A DNA stretch of 64,000 nt, taken from positions 186,001 to 250,000 of the forward strand of contig JAVBQB010000002.1 of the NCBI GenBank assembly GCA_031549265.1, in the 5' to 3' direction. The notes under the pieces are model-generated. The model worked only from the letters and a program-made list of their open reading frames with translations. It was not told where the DNA came from and did no database searches. Numbering within the stretch: the first letter of the stretch is position 1; each line of letters opens with the position of its first letter. The DNA is from JAVBQB01 sp031549265 (GTDB taxonomy: Bacteria > Bacillota > Clostridia > Oscillospirales > JAVBQB01). Positions 36,509-44,996 of the stretch are shown here, in pieces. A program made the position numbers and the translations under genes.

Positions 36509-36537
36509 TTGTAAAGTTAAACGTATTATTGTACAAT
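36509..36537 (+). promoter_or_regulatory. Promoter of the antiporter gene
   Basis: -35 TTGTAA (36509-36514), 17-base spacer, -10 TACAAT (36532-36537). Transcription would start near 36544. This rules out the TTG at 36539 as the gene start. Confidence 0.6.
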
Positions 36538-36592
36538 ATTGATACGGAGAGAATCCGCATTACAAAAATCATACGGATTGGAGGGATCGCCA

Positions 36593-38014
36593 CTGCTTAT
36601 ACAGTTGATGATAGTCTGCGCGGTTGTGCTGCTGACGTGCATAGCGTCAAACAAGCTTCTCCACAGGTTCGGCGTACCCTCGCTGCTTATATTTCTGGTG
36701 CTCGGAATGCTCTTCGGCAGCGACGGAATCGGCCGGATATATTTTAACGACTTTCACCTGTCGGAAAATGTCGCATCTGTCGGTCTGGCGTTCATATTGT
36801 TTTTCGGAGGATTCAGCACCAATTGGCAGACCGCGAAACCCGCCGTGGTGCGCGCAGGGGTGCTTGCGTCCCTGGGAACGGTACTGACCGCTGTGTTTGT
36901 CGGGTTGTTTTGTCACTTTGTTCTCGGAATCGGGTTATTCGAGGCGCTGCTGATAGGCGCGGTGCTTTCCTCTACCGACGCGGCGTCGGTATTCTCTATA
37001 TTACGCTCACGCAAACTGGGGCTTAAAGGCGAACTCGCGCCGATTCTCGAGGTCGAGAGCGGAACAAACGACCCGTTTTCATACCTGCTCACCATCATAA
37101 TGATTTCACTAATGACCGGCGGAGACGGGATGTTCGCGGGGCTTATTGTGACGCAATTCGTGTTTGGCATCGGCATCGGCGTCGGTCTTGCTTTCGCAAC
37201 CGTTTTCGCTCTCAGAATCGTCAAATTTGAGAACCAGGGGCTTTACCCGATCTTTATTGTAGCGGTCGTCATACTTGCGTACGCGTTGTGCGGTTACGTA
37301 GGCGGAAACGGATTCCTCTGCGTATATCTTATGGGAATTATTGTCGGCAATAGTAGGATACCACATAAAAAGAGCCTTGTACACTTTTTTGACGCGGTAT
37401 CATGGCTAGCGCAGATAATGCTGTTTTTCGTGCTCGGACTTCTTTCGACGCCCTCCCAGATGGCTTCGATTATAACACCGGGTCTGCTTGTGTCAGTCTT
37501 TATTATTCTGATTGCGAGACCGCTCGCGGTATTTGGCATTCTTTCCTGCTTCAGGGTTCCTTTCCGGGAGCAGCTGTTCATCTCCTGGGTCGGGCTGAGG
37601 GGAGCGGCTTCTATAGCATTTGCCATAATCGCCGTGACGCATATCAATAACCTCACCGTGGATCTGTTCCACATGGTTTTCTTCGTGGCGATACTCTCCG
37701 TGCTCATTCAGGGTTCGCTGCTGCCCAAAATGGCTAAAGTGCTGAAGTTGGATATGCCGGAAGAGATTGTCGCCAAAACCTTTACCGACTATGAAGAAGA
37801 TACGCATACCAAGCTGATGGAATACAAAGTGAAGCCGGGCAGCAAGGTTTGCGGCAAGACGATTATGGACGCCGGGATACCCGAAGAGATCCTGGTCGTC
37901 CTGATAAAACGCCAAGGCGAGGTCGTTGTCCCCAAAGGGCAAACGGTTGTGCTGGAAGGCGACATACTGGTTCTCAGCGGAGATAATTTCGATAATGCTG
38001 ATTACTTAGAGTAA
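36593..38014 (+). CDS. Cation/proton antiporter of the NhaP2/CvrA (CPA1) type with a TrkA_C domain
   Basis: About 473 residues: 12 or so membrane helices (LLIFLVLGMLFGSDGIG, SSTDAASVFSILRS and EVESGTNDPFSYLLT hold the CPA1 core acidic residues), then a cytoplasmic TrkA_C (RCK-C) domain (about 400-470; VCGKTIMDAGIPEEILVVLIKRQGEVVVP). It likely exchanges K+ or Na+ for H+. The start is uncertain. GGAGGGA at 36580-36586 is spaced for CTG 36593, which also aligns with E. coli NhaP2. The alternatives TTG 36605 and ATG 36608 are far from the ribosome site. RCK-C domains can bind c-di-AMP in Firmicutes. Confidence 0.85.
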   Translation: MLIQLMIVCAVVLLTCIASNKLLHRFGVPSLLIFLVLGMLFGSDGIGRIYFNDFHLSENVASVGLAFILFFGGFSTNWQTAKPAVVRAGVLASLGTVLTAVFVGLFCHFVLGIGLFEALLIGAVLSSTDAASVFSILRSRKLGLKGELAPILEVESGTNDPFSYLLTIIMISLMTGGDGMFAGLIVTQFVFGIGIGVGLAFATVFALRIVKFENQGLYPIFIVAVVILAYALCGYVGGNGFLCVYLMGIIVGNSRIPHKKSLVHFFDAVSWLAQIMLFFVLGLLSTPSQMASIITPGLLVSVFIILIARPLAVFGILSCFRVPFREQLFISWVGLRGAASIAFAIIAVTHINNLTVDLFHMVFFVAILSVLIQGSLLPKMAKVLKLDMPEEIVAKTFTDYEEDTHTKLMEYKVKPGSKVCGKTIMDAGIPEEILVVLIKRQGEVVVPKGQTVVLEGDILVLSGDNFDNADYLE

Positions 38015-38042
38015 AATGCGCGTAAATTATACAGGGAGAATA

Positions 38043-39080
38043 GTGTTAGTGAGGAGTTATTTCGAGCGGAAGAAAGTAATGGTCATTGGGGATACGGGGT
38101 ATAATGGCGGTTGGCTGGCCGCGTTTCTCACCGAACTCGGTGCGGAGGTCGAAGGGTTTTCCAAAGACGAGCCCCGCGGAATTTCAGCAGCATGCTCCGG
38201 GCGCTGGAACCATACGGTCGGCGATGTGGCTGACCTCGGCAAGCTGAGAGCTGAAATAAGCCGGATAAGACCCGATATTATTTATAACCTGGCGGCTGTT
38301 CGGTCGCCGCAATCCGCTCAAATATCAGTTATGGAAGCGTTTGCAACCAACCTGACGGGCAATCTAAACCTTATGGAATGCATGAGGGAATATCCCGAGA
38401 CGGCAGCCGTGATCGTCAACGGAGTGAACATTTACCGCAAATCAAAGCAGGCATACGGCTATGACGAGGAGCAGCCGCTGGGCGCGGACGATGTGATCTC
38501 GGCCAGTATGGGGAGCGCGGAGCTTGCGGTGGAGGGCGTATCCGAGCAGTATCAGCTGCTGACGGCGACAGCCCGCCTCGCCGATACCTTTGGCCCGGGC
38601 GATTGCCGGGATGACAGCGTTGTCGCGCGGATAATCGCGGCGATTGAGTGCGGCGAGCCTGTCAGGATTCAGAGTGAAAAGAAAGCGTTTCAGGTACAGC
38701 ATACGCTGTGCGCTGTCCACGGTTTACTGAGTCTCGGCAAACGGCTTCATTGCGAAGGCTATGTCGGAGCTTACAATATCGGCGCGGCGCTTTTTGAGCA
38801 GCGTGACCTCAGATGGATAGTCGATACGATAATCCAGGAAATGGGCAGGGGTTTCGTGGAAGAATTGCCGTGTGAAGGTGAAGCGACGGATATATTGATG
38901 TCCGACCCGCCGCTGACGGTCAATCCCAAGCGCGCGTTCGGTATGCTGAGGTTCAAGCCGGCGTGGGGACTCCAGGAAGCGCTTACTCGAACCGTCGCGC
39001 TCCACTGCCAGAATACTGATCTGAAGAGTGCGATTCGCGGTGAAATTGAGCAGTACCGGAAACTTGCCAGAGATATTTAA
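38043..39080 (+). CDS. Sugar-nucleotide dehydratase homologue (RfbG-like extended SDR) without catalytic residues
   Basis: About 345 residues aligning well with CDP-glucose 4,6-dehydratase. The NAD motif is GDTGYNGGWLAAFL, NLAA follows the fourth strand, and WGL near the C-terminus is the RfbG end block. The active site is gone, however. The Thr/Ser-Asp-Lys segment is VNGVNIY, and the Tyr-x3-Lys segment (YSNSKGCAEL in RfbG) reads ISASMGSAEL, so both Tyr and Lys are lost. GTG 38043 follows AGGGAGA; ATG 38016 is possible but lacks a site. It follows the antiporter gene directly, suggesting one transcript. A catalytic role is unlikely. Confidence 0.78.
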   Translation: MLVRSYFERKKVMVIGDTGYNGGWLAAFLTELGAEVEGFSKDEPRGISAACSGRWNHTVGDVADLGKLRAEISRIRPDIIYNLAAVRSPQSAQISVMEAFATNLTGNLNLMECMREYPETAAVIVNGVNIYRKSKQAYGYDEEQPLGADDVISASMGSAELAVEGVSEQYQLLTATARLADTFGPGDCRDDSVVARIIAAIECGEPVRIQSEKKAFQVQHTLCAVHGLLSLGKRLHCEGYVGAYNIGAALFEQRDLRWIVDTIIQEMGRGFVEELPCEGEATDILMSDPPLTVNPKRAFGMLRFKPAWGLQEALTRTVALHCQNTDLKSAIRGEIEQYRKLARDI

Positions 39081-39164
39081 CGCGGCAGTAACCGGTGGAA
39101 TTAATAAACGGCGTGGTATGAATTTCATATCACGCCGCAGTTATTTTCGGGATGTAATCAACGC

Positions 39165-40469
39165 TCAGCGATGCTTCCGCTGAATCAACGCGGACATCTC
39201 GGGCGCTGCGTCGGCATTCTGTGGTAACAGCTGCATGCTGCTGACATTTTCGGGTATTCTTCCTTCGATAGACTTCGATAACGGGAGTATGACGGCGAGC
39301 GTGATCGCCGCAGCGCCGGCGCAGAGTTTGGCGGCGATAACCGGCAGAGTCATCTCGGGGTTCACGCTGCCGACGAACCCGAGAGAGTCCCCGAAAACAA
39401 ACGAGCCCGACACGGTGAAGGCGATATTAAACAGCTTGCCGCGGTCGTTCATCTTGCCGATCATACTCCACATCGGGATACTGTTGGCGAGCTGGGAAAC
39501 CAGCGCGGTGGAGGCGTCGTTGTTGATTCCCAGCTTGTTGCCTACATTAATGAACACCTTTGAGAATTTGCGGTTAATGAAATGTATCATAGGAAACGCG
39601 CCGATAAGTACAATCGCGATGCTCCCGATTAGCAGCAGGCCCTGCTCAAGCGGGATGATACCCGTGACTTCGTTGGGTTCGACCATTTTGGAAAACAGCG
39701 GAAGTCGGATGCCGGTCAGATACTGAAAAACGGCGATTGCCGGACTGACCATGACGATGAACGTGATTCCCTTGCCGAAGCCGACAAAACCCTTGAGCAT
39801 TCCCTTTTGAAAGAAAATCAGCCCGACGGCGACCAGCGCCGCCATAATGATAACCGGCAGAGAGTTGACCAGCAGCGAGCCTATGGACATCGGAGTGCTC
39901 GTCAGATTCATTGCCAGTCCGCCGACGAGGCAGCCGACCGGAATTGCAATAATGCCCACGAGTATTCCCATCGCGAGGATGGGCTGATCTTTCTTTTTAA
40001 TCATGGTAAGCGCGTAGGGGATGGTAAAGCTCAGCGTCATACCCATCATGTTTGATACGATCAGGCCGGAGAAATTGCCGACGGCGGGGTCTGTCCCCGC
40101 GAGCTGGGTGGCCATCGTGTAAGCTCCCATGTCAAAAGCCAAAAAAAGTCCGGGGAACATTGCCGGACTCGCGCCGAGCGCGCTGCATATCGGAATAATA
40201 ATCGGTTTTAGCAGAGTGAGCAAAACCGGCGTCAGCGCGACGATTCCGACGATTGCCAGCGCAAGCGTGCCCATCGCGTTGAAGCCGTCGTCAAACTTTT
40301 CGCCGTAGCCGTGCTTGTTACCGCGCAGTTTGTCAACCACACCGACGATCATAAAAATCACGAGGATGCTCATGACCACTTTACTGACCGAAAGGTTGGT
40401 AAAATATTCGGTTACCGATTTCACAAGAACATTGACGTCGGTTACGCTGGCAATCAACTCATCAAACAT
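39165..40469 (-). CDS. eutH: EutH family ethanolamine permease
   Basis: A 434-residue membrane protein with about ten or eleven helices, matching EutH: the KLRGNKHGYGEKFDDGFNAMGTLAL region (residues about 48-72), FPGLFLAFDMGAYTMATQLA, SFVFGDSLGFVGS and a soluble C-terminal tail. EutH takes up ethanolamine at low concentration. It stands alone: no ammonia-lyase (eutBC), microcompartment or eutQ/T genes flank it. It may feed a eut locus elsewhere, or transport another small amine. Confidence 0.88.
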   Translation of the reverse strand: MFDELIASVTDVNVLVKSVTEYFTNLSVSKVVMSILVIFMIVGVVDKLRGNKHGYGEKFDDGFNAMGTLALAIVGIVALTPVLLTLLKPIIIPICSALGASPAMFPGLFLAFDMGAYTMATQLAGTDPAVGNFSGLIVSNMMGMTLSFTIPYALTMIKKKDQPILAMGILVGIIAIPVGCLVGGLAMNLTSTPMSIGSLLVNSLPVIIMAALVAVGLIFFQKGMLKGFVGFGKGITFIVMVSPAIAVFQYLTGIRLPLFSKMVEPNEVTGIIPLEQGLLLIGSIAIVLIGAFPMIHFINRKFSKVFINVGNKLGINNDASTALVSQLANSIPMWSMIGKMNDRGKLFNIAFTVSGSFVFGDSLGFVGSVNPEMTLPVIAAKLCAGAAAITLAVILPLSKSIEGRIPENVSSMQLLPQNADAAPEMSALIQRKHR

Positions 40470-40668
40470 GACTCAGCCTCCAAAGTTTTCTTTTTGCAAA
40501 TGACAAATATGCCCAGCTAATGCCATAAATGAAAACTATACCAAATTAAGGGCGCAATTGACGTTTTAGTTAAGACCGACGCGGCGGATTCATAGAATTT
40601 ATTCATTTTTATTGGTAAAAATGTAAGCATTAACATTTTGTGGATACGGTTCTATCCAAAATAAGATT

Positions 40669-40709
40669 CAAAGAGCTGAGCGACGGCAAAATCAGCGTCA
40701 CTCAGCTCT
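40669..40709 (-). terminator. Terminator at the end of the Ter module
   Basis: Minus strand stem AAGAGCTGAG ... CTCAGCTCTT with inner GACG/CGTC and a single mismatched pair, directly after the HAD gene stop. A T-rich but interrupted tract follows. Nothing else is recognisable in the 40470-40668 spacer. Confidence 0.7.
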
Positions 40710-40710
40710 T

Positions 40711-41439
40711 TTATGTAATAATATTCAATTCTGATAAAATAGTCAGCAGTAGCTCCGAGAAATGCATTTCATTTCTCCTCCCGTTTCCTAAAGAATACAG
40801 GGCAATATCGCTATGCTTCGCCATCGGAAGGTCGAGCGCGCTGTCACCGGCGCTAATGACCAAATCGGGCGAGAGTTTTTCCTTCAGCCGGGCTAACGCA
40901 TCTCCTTTGTTTAGCACATTAGGAATAATATACACCTTTTCGCCAATTGTAACAATGGAAACTTTTTTGAGGTTTAAATATTTTGACAACAAATTAACGG
41001 AATCGTCAGGATTGCGGCACTTGGCGAAAGCAAAGAGCCGGTCGACCATCCTCGGGGGAAAGTCCGGCAGAGCGCAGCTCGACAGCAGGTCGATCCCGCG
41101 GACGAGCTCCGGCAGCGCGTCAGATATCAAATCAAGGCTGCGGTCGAACCAGTCGTGGTCAGGCGCGCCGTTAATCAGCAAAATGCCGCCGTTGGTGGTC
41201 AGCGCATATCGGGGAGGGCCGCCGCGCAGAAGGTTGACCCGCCGGTACTGCTCCAGCGACCGGGTCGTTACCGGGACGAAAACCATACGGCGAGCCAGGC
41301 GCTGAAGCATGTCGTGCGCCGCCGGAGTCATGTATGACAGCTTTTTAAGTCCGCGCGCCTCGACGCAGATGTTGCCGGGCGGCGCGTGCTTATATGAGTA
41401 AATGAGCGTTTTATCAAGATCACACGCGAAAAGAACCAT
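40711..41439 (-). CDS. HAD-superfamily phosphatase of the Ter stress module
   Basis: A 242-residue HAD hydrolase. The nucleophile motif DLDKT lies at residues 7-11 (ACDLDKTLIYSYK), motif II is VTTRS, and a Lys plus the acidic motif GDSALDLPMAKHSD come near the end. It is the last gene of the Ter-associated cluster (StiP, TRSP phosphoribosyltransferase, lyase). HAD phosphatases of this kind recur there. A role in dephosphorylating a small metabolite intermediate made by the neighbours is inferred from context. It starts 11 bases after the StiP stop. Confidence 0.85.
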   Translation of the reverse strand: MVLFACDLDKTLIYSYKHAPPGNICVEARGLKKLSYMTPAAHDMLQRLARRMVFVPVTTRSLEQYRRVNLLRGGPPRYALTTNGGILLINGAPDHDWFDRSLDLISDALPELVRGIDLLSSCALPDFPPRMVDRLFAFAKCRNPDDSVNLLSKYLNLKKVSIVTIGEKVYIIPNVLNKGDALARLKEKLSPDLVISAGDSALDLPMAKHSDIALYSLGNGRRNEMHFSELLLTILSELNIIT

Positions 41440-41450
41440 CAGTAACTCCG

Positions 41451-42524
41451 TTATAAATCGGCGGACAGATCTCTAATGATGCCGCACGCACGATAGCATT
41501 TAAGAGGGTAGAGCTCGACCGGAACGCCTTTGTCATGCGCCAGACGCATAATATGAGCCGTATTATCCGTATCCGAGAAGTCCCGGACAAGGATTTTCCA
41601 CGGAACGCGCCGGAGGAGAACGCGCACCGTTTCGCCGAGCCCCGGCTTGACAAAATTGATGTCCCGCACACCGAAAGCGTCCGCAATTGCCTGCGCCTCC
41701 GCGACTCCGGCATTGTCCGGCGCGTCGTCAGACGCGGGTTCCGCCGATAAATCAGGGTAGTCGCTGGAATACAGCTTTGTTTCGACAGCCGATATGAAAT
41801 CCATTGTGCGGTCGTGGTTTTCCAGTTCGCCGTAATAGACCGCGCCGTGAAAATCGTCAGTTCCGATGTATCTGTCATTTAGAAAGGTGCGGCTGAGAAG
41901 GCCGGAAACGGTTGAGTTCAGGCAGGAGCTTGCAATCAGTATGTCGTCGCGCGTTCCGGCAATGTCCGCGATCCGGGCGGGGTCGGCGGCGACTGCCAGA
42001 CTGAGCGGGACGTCCGGATATCCGGCGAGCGCGCGGGTCAGTTCGCCGATAATCGCGCCCTTTCCCGTCCAGCCGTCGATAAACTGTATGTCCCGGGCGC
42101 TGTGCCGGTCCAGTATATAGCGCATGGCGGCGTGGTCAATTCCGCGTCCCCGGATGATCGAAATTGTGTAATGTGCAGGCTCCAGCCCGTATTTCCGGCG
42201 TAGGTACCGCTTAATCAGCACCCCAATCGGAGTACCCGCGCGGGCAAGCGAAACAAGCGCGACGCTTTCCGACCGCAGTTTCAGGATTTTCTCCGATACT
42301 GCGGCGATCGCGGCGGCCAAAATGCCCGAATGGCGGAGCAGCGCGTCGTCGAATACGCGCAAATACTCCTCGGTCGGCTGGTATTCGACAGGCAGCATCT
42401 CGCTGTAATGGACGCCGGACTGGATCAGCCGTTCGCGTTCGGCGGTGTCCAGCGGCGTCACCGCGCCGGATACGTCCTTTAGCAGCACCGTGACGTCATC
42501 CCGCGGGTAAGAGCTGCGCATCAT
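41451..42524 (-). CDS. StiP / phosphoribosyltransferase-like protein of the Ter module
   Basis: About 357 residues. It matches the protein family called cysteine protease StiP, which also contains a phosphoribosyltransferase-like fold. Landmarks are SYPRDDVTVLLKD at the N-terminus, SLARAGTPIGVLIKRYL, the segment FIDGWTGKGAI and ASSCLNSTVSGLLSRTFLN with the conserved Cys. The C-terminal part (KPGLGETVRVLLRRVPW) is typical. ATG 42524 overlaps the upstream gene's TGA (ATGATG context), so the pair is translationally coupled. Protease activity is not established; the fold rather suggests PRPP- or nucleotide-binding. Confidence 0.85.
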   Translation of the reverse strand: MMRSSYPRDDVTVLLKDVSGAVTPLDTAERERLIQSGVHYSEMLPVEYQPTEEYLRVFDDALLRHSGILAAAIAAVSEKILKLRSESVALVSLARAGTPIGVLIKRYLRRKYGLEPAHYTISIIRGRGIDHAAMRYILDRHSARDIQFIDGWTGKGAIIGELTRALAGYPDVPLSLAVAADPARIADIAGTRDDILIASSCLNSTVSGLLSRTFLNDRYIGTDDFHGAVYYGELENHDRTMDFISAVETKLYSSDYPDLSAEPASDDAPDNAGVAEAQAIADAFGVRDINFVKPGLGETVRVLLRRVPWKILVRDFSDTDNTAHIMRLAHDKGVPVELYPLKCYRACGIIRDLSADL

Positions 42525-43663
42525 GTTGTCCACCTGACCGCGAAAATATTGCCGCAGCCGTGGCAGGCAAGGGCTCCCGCCAGCGCGGCGCATCCGGCGG
42601 AGCTGTCGGACTCCGCGTCCGTGACAATAATTGCGTTGTCATAGCGCCTGAGGTTATAGACGAATGTATCGCGGTCGACTCCGTAAAGGCTCGCGAGTCT
42701 GTGCCTGTTGTTTATCGGATACCGTTCGTCGCAGCACGCCATAATCGGACTGCGCGTCGTGGCGTGAACGAAAACCTCCGGCGAAATGCCCTGCCGTTCG
42801 ATTTCCGCGCCGAGCACCACCGCCGGGAACATGAATTCTTCGGTGCCGAGCACGAGCGTACTGCCGGAGCGGATCAGCCTGTCGCCAAGCAGCGCTAGAA
42901 TCCCTGTTGCGAAGCGCAAACAAGCCGTGCTGTACCCGGCGGCACTTACGCCAATTCGCGGATTGAGCATGCCGCCGATTTCCAGGCAGTCGGTCAGAGG
43001 GCCGGGTGGCTCGTGGCCGGGAGACGCGGAAAAAACGTTGTCCGAAAAGCGGTTACGGTCATGATAGTAAGTCGCCCGGATCAGATGGTGACAATCTATC
43101 CCGAGTCGGGCGAATTCGTTCAGGCGTTCATCGGACATCGCGTTAATGAGCGACGCTGTAGAAAAGCGCTGACCGGCTGAAATAATCCCGCCCTCACGGA
43201 GCGAAGCTATGAAATTAAGGATCGTTTTGCCGGTTGTAAGTTCATCCTCAACAAAAATTATTCTGTCAGCAAGGCGCAGTTCAGAAACATCGGAGCAGTA
43301 GAGCTTCTGATGAACCGCGTGGCTGTGTTCCTCGGAAAAGCTGGCAATCAGCGGCGCGGAGACGATATTCTCCCTGGTTGTGTGCAGGTAATACGCCCCG
43401 TTGAGGCACTCGGCGACGGCCGCGCCTATAGCTGTCGCGGTCTCAGCAAATCCGATTACTGCGATGCGCTCCCCGGAATACGCGCGCGCGACATCTCCGG
43501 CCAGGTCCCTGAAAACGCCGAGAGCGCGTCCGGGAGATGTCGGAAGGTGTTTGGCCTGAGCGGTGTTGACCAGCAGATACTCGCGCTTAGAATTGTTTTC
43601 GCGCTTTGCGACGCGGATCAGATCGTCGATCAGGTGAGTTGTTTTATTGTGGGTGACTTGCAT
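42521..43663 (-). CDS. TRSP-domain phosphoribosyltransferase of the Ter module
   Basis: A 380-residue protein with an N-terminal phosphoribosyltransferase domain (PRPP loop VEDELTTGKTILNF near residue 140). The C-terminal TRSP domain is named for its Thr-Arg-Ser-Pro motif, here HATTRSPIMA, followed by the YPINNR...LASLYG region. These genes are fixtures of TerD-linked clusters predicted to make a ribosyl-linked metabolite. It is coupled to the StiP gene by a 4-base overlap and lies six bases after the lyase gene. Confidence 0.88.
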   Translation of the reverse strand: MQVTHNKTTHLIDDLIRVAKRENNSKREYLLVNTAQAKHLPTSPGRALGVFRDLAGDVARAYSGERIAVIGFAETATAIGAAVAECLNGAYYLHTTRENIVSAPLIASFSEEHSHAVHQKLYCSDVSELRLADRIIFVEDELTTGKTILNFIASLREGGIISAGQRFSTASLINAMSDERLNEFARLGIDCHHLIRATYYHDRNRFSDNVFSASPGHEPPGPLTDCLEIGGMLNPRIGVSAAGYSTACLRFATGILALLGDRLIRSGSTLVLGTEEFMFPAVVLGAEIERQGISPEVFVHATTRSPIMACCDERYPINNRHRLASLYGVDRDTFVYNLRRYDNAIIVTDAESDSSAGCAALAGALACHGCGNIFAVRWTT

Positions 43664-43669
43664 AAAGTC

Positions 43670-44713
43670 TTACTCCCTGGCATGAACGCCGTAGACATTA
43701 GCGAGGCTCAAAATGCGCTCCGCCCAAGTTTTGTGTACGCGCACCTCGTTCATGCGTTCCTCGAAAACGCTGTTGCCGACAGCGAGAATATCGCTGCTCC
43801 ACTGGCTGACCCGCCGGGCGTCCTCGTAGTCGTCATAGTCAACCACAAACGCCTGCGAGATAATCGGCAGCTGGGACGGATGGATGGCGGTCTTGCCGGT
43901 GAATCCATTGAGTTTGTCGGCCTCCAGCTCGGCGGAGAGTCCTTCGCTCCACGCGCCGGGAGCACCGTCGCGGGCAAAGTATTCCCAGACCGGCGCAGAC
44001 ACGACATAATCCTGCCCGAAGACGTTCATTATGTCGTACAGGACGTTTGCGACCACGCCAAGGTCGTAAATAGTCTTATGTTTGGGACGGCGGAACCCGT
44101 GCGCGCGGCAAAAGTCGTTGCCGCCGACGCGGACGTTAAGTACCCGGTCGGAGATGCCGTCCAGCTTCCTGCGTATTGAGGAGAGCGTTGCGGCGCGCGT
44201 CTCCAACGCGAGGACGCTTTCGCTCTCGATAATCGGCATAAGGTATAGAGGGTCGGGCAGCCTGGCGGCCACCTGATTGAAATTATAGATGTACTCATCC
44301 GCCGAATTTTTGTCAAACTTCGGAGCAATGACCGCGGTGACAATTTCAGCGGCGGGGCCGAGGCTTTCAAACAGACGCAGCAGCTGCTTGGGGTTCCGCA
44401 CCCGAACGCTGATGAGAGGAAGATCAAAAAGAGTCAGCGAGACTCCGACCTGCTTATGAATGGCCGCGAGCGTCTCCGCGAGCGTAAGCTCGGCTTCTTT
44501 AACTCCGCTGTCGGTTATCGCGTCCTCCAGGCAGAAGGCGATAGATCGTATATTCGGATTTTTTTTCTCAATGATGGCGCTCGCGATGGTCGCATGAAGC
44601 GCTGGAGTGTAGAGTAGGGCGCCGACCGCGTAGCTGAGCACATTCCGCGGCGAGCGCTTGTCATACTCGCAGCCCTGTACAGTCAGCTTCAATGAATCAA
44701 ATTGATACTTCAA
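43670..44713 (-). CDS. HpcH/HpaI-aldolase / citrate-lyase-like protein of the Ter module
   Basis: About 347 residues of the C-C bond lyase group. The TIM-barrel features include the acidic metal site LEDAIT (FCLEDAITDSG), PIIESESVL with the metal-binding Glu, VRVGGNDFCRAHGFRR, and the C-terminal AIHPSQL. The start is TTG 44713: AAGGAG is spaced eight bases from it. The ATG at 44752 would overlap this site. It is the first gene of the four-gene run lyase-PRTase-StiP-HAD, separated from the TerD pair by a hairpin. Confidence 0.86.
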   Translation of the reverse strand: MKYQFDSLKLTVQGCEYDKRSPRNVLSYAVGALLYTPALHATIASAIIEKKNPNIRSIAFCLEDAITDSGVKEAELTLAETLAAIHKQVGVSLTLFDLPLISVRVRNPKQLLRLFESLGPAAEIVTAVIAPKFDKNSADEYIYNFNQVAARLPDPLYLMPIIESESVLALETRAATLSSIRRKLDGISDRVLNVRVGGNDFCRAHGFRRPKHKTIYDLGVVANVLYDIMNVFGQDYVVSAPVWEYFARDGAPGAWSEGLSAELEADKLNGFTGKTAIHPSQLPIISQAFVVDYDDYEDARRVSQWSSDILAVGNSVFEERMNEVRVHKTWAERILSLANVYGVHARE

Positions 44714-44933
44714 CTCAAGTACTCCTTGATAAATATTTGAACCCAAACGCATGGAACTAAAAGCCGCCTAGGCATCGCTTTTTCCGTCCCGCTTCATTGA
44801 ATTTTCTTGCCATAAATGTATTATGCCTTCAAAAATTTGCTTTGCGGGACAAAAAAATCACTTGCAAATGCAGCGTGTCTAAACCATGCGTATGGATTCT
44901 TTAGAGTAAGGCGGTAAAGCATATATTTTAAGG

Positions 44934-44957
44934 TGAGAGGCTGATAAATCAGCCTCT
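44934..44957. terminator. Hairpin between the TerD pair and the biosynthetic genes
   Basis: Perfect 10-bp stem GAGAGGCTGA / TCAGCCTCTC with loop TAAA, about 40 bases after the second TerD stop on the minus strand. The following minus-strand sequence (CACCTTAAAATATA) has only a weak T-tract, so it may be a partial terminator that sets the TerD-to-enzyme ratio. The rest of the 44714-44996 spacer holds no gene. Confidence 0.6.
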
Positions 44958-44996
44958 CGAATATAATTATTATTAAATTGCGGGCAATCAGCCGGC

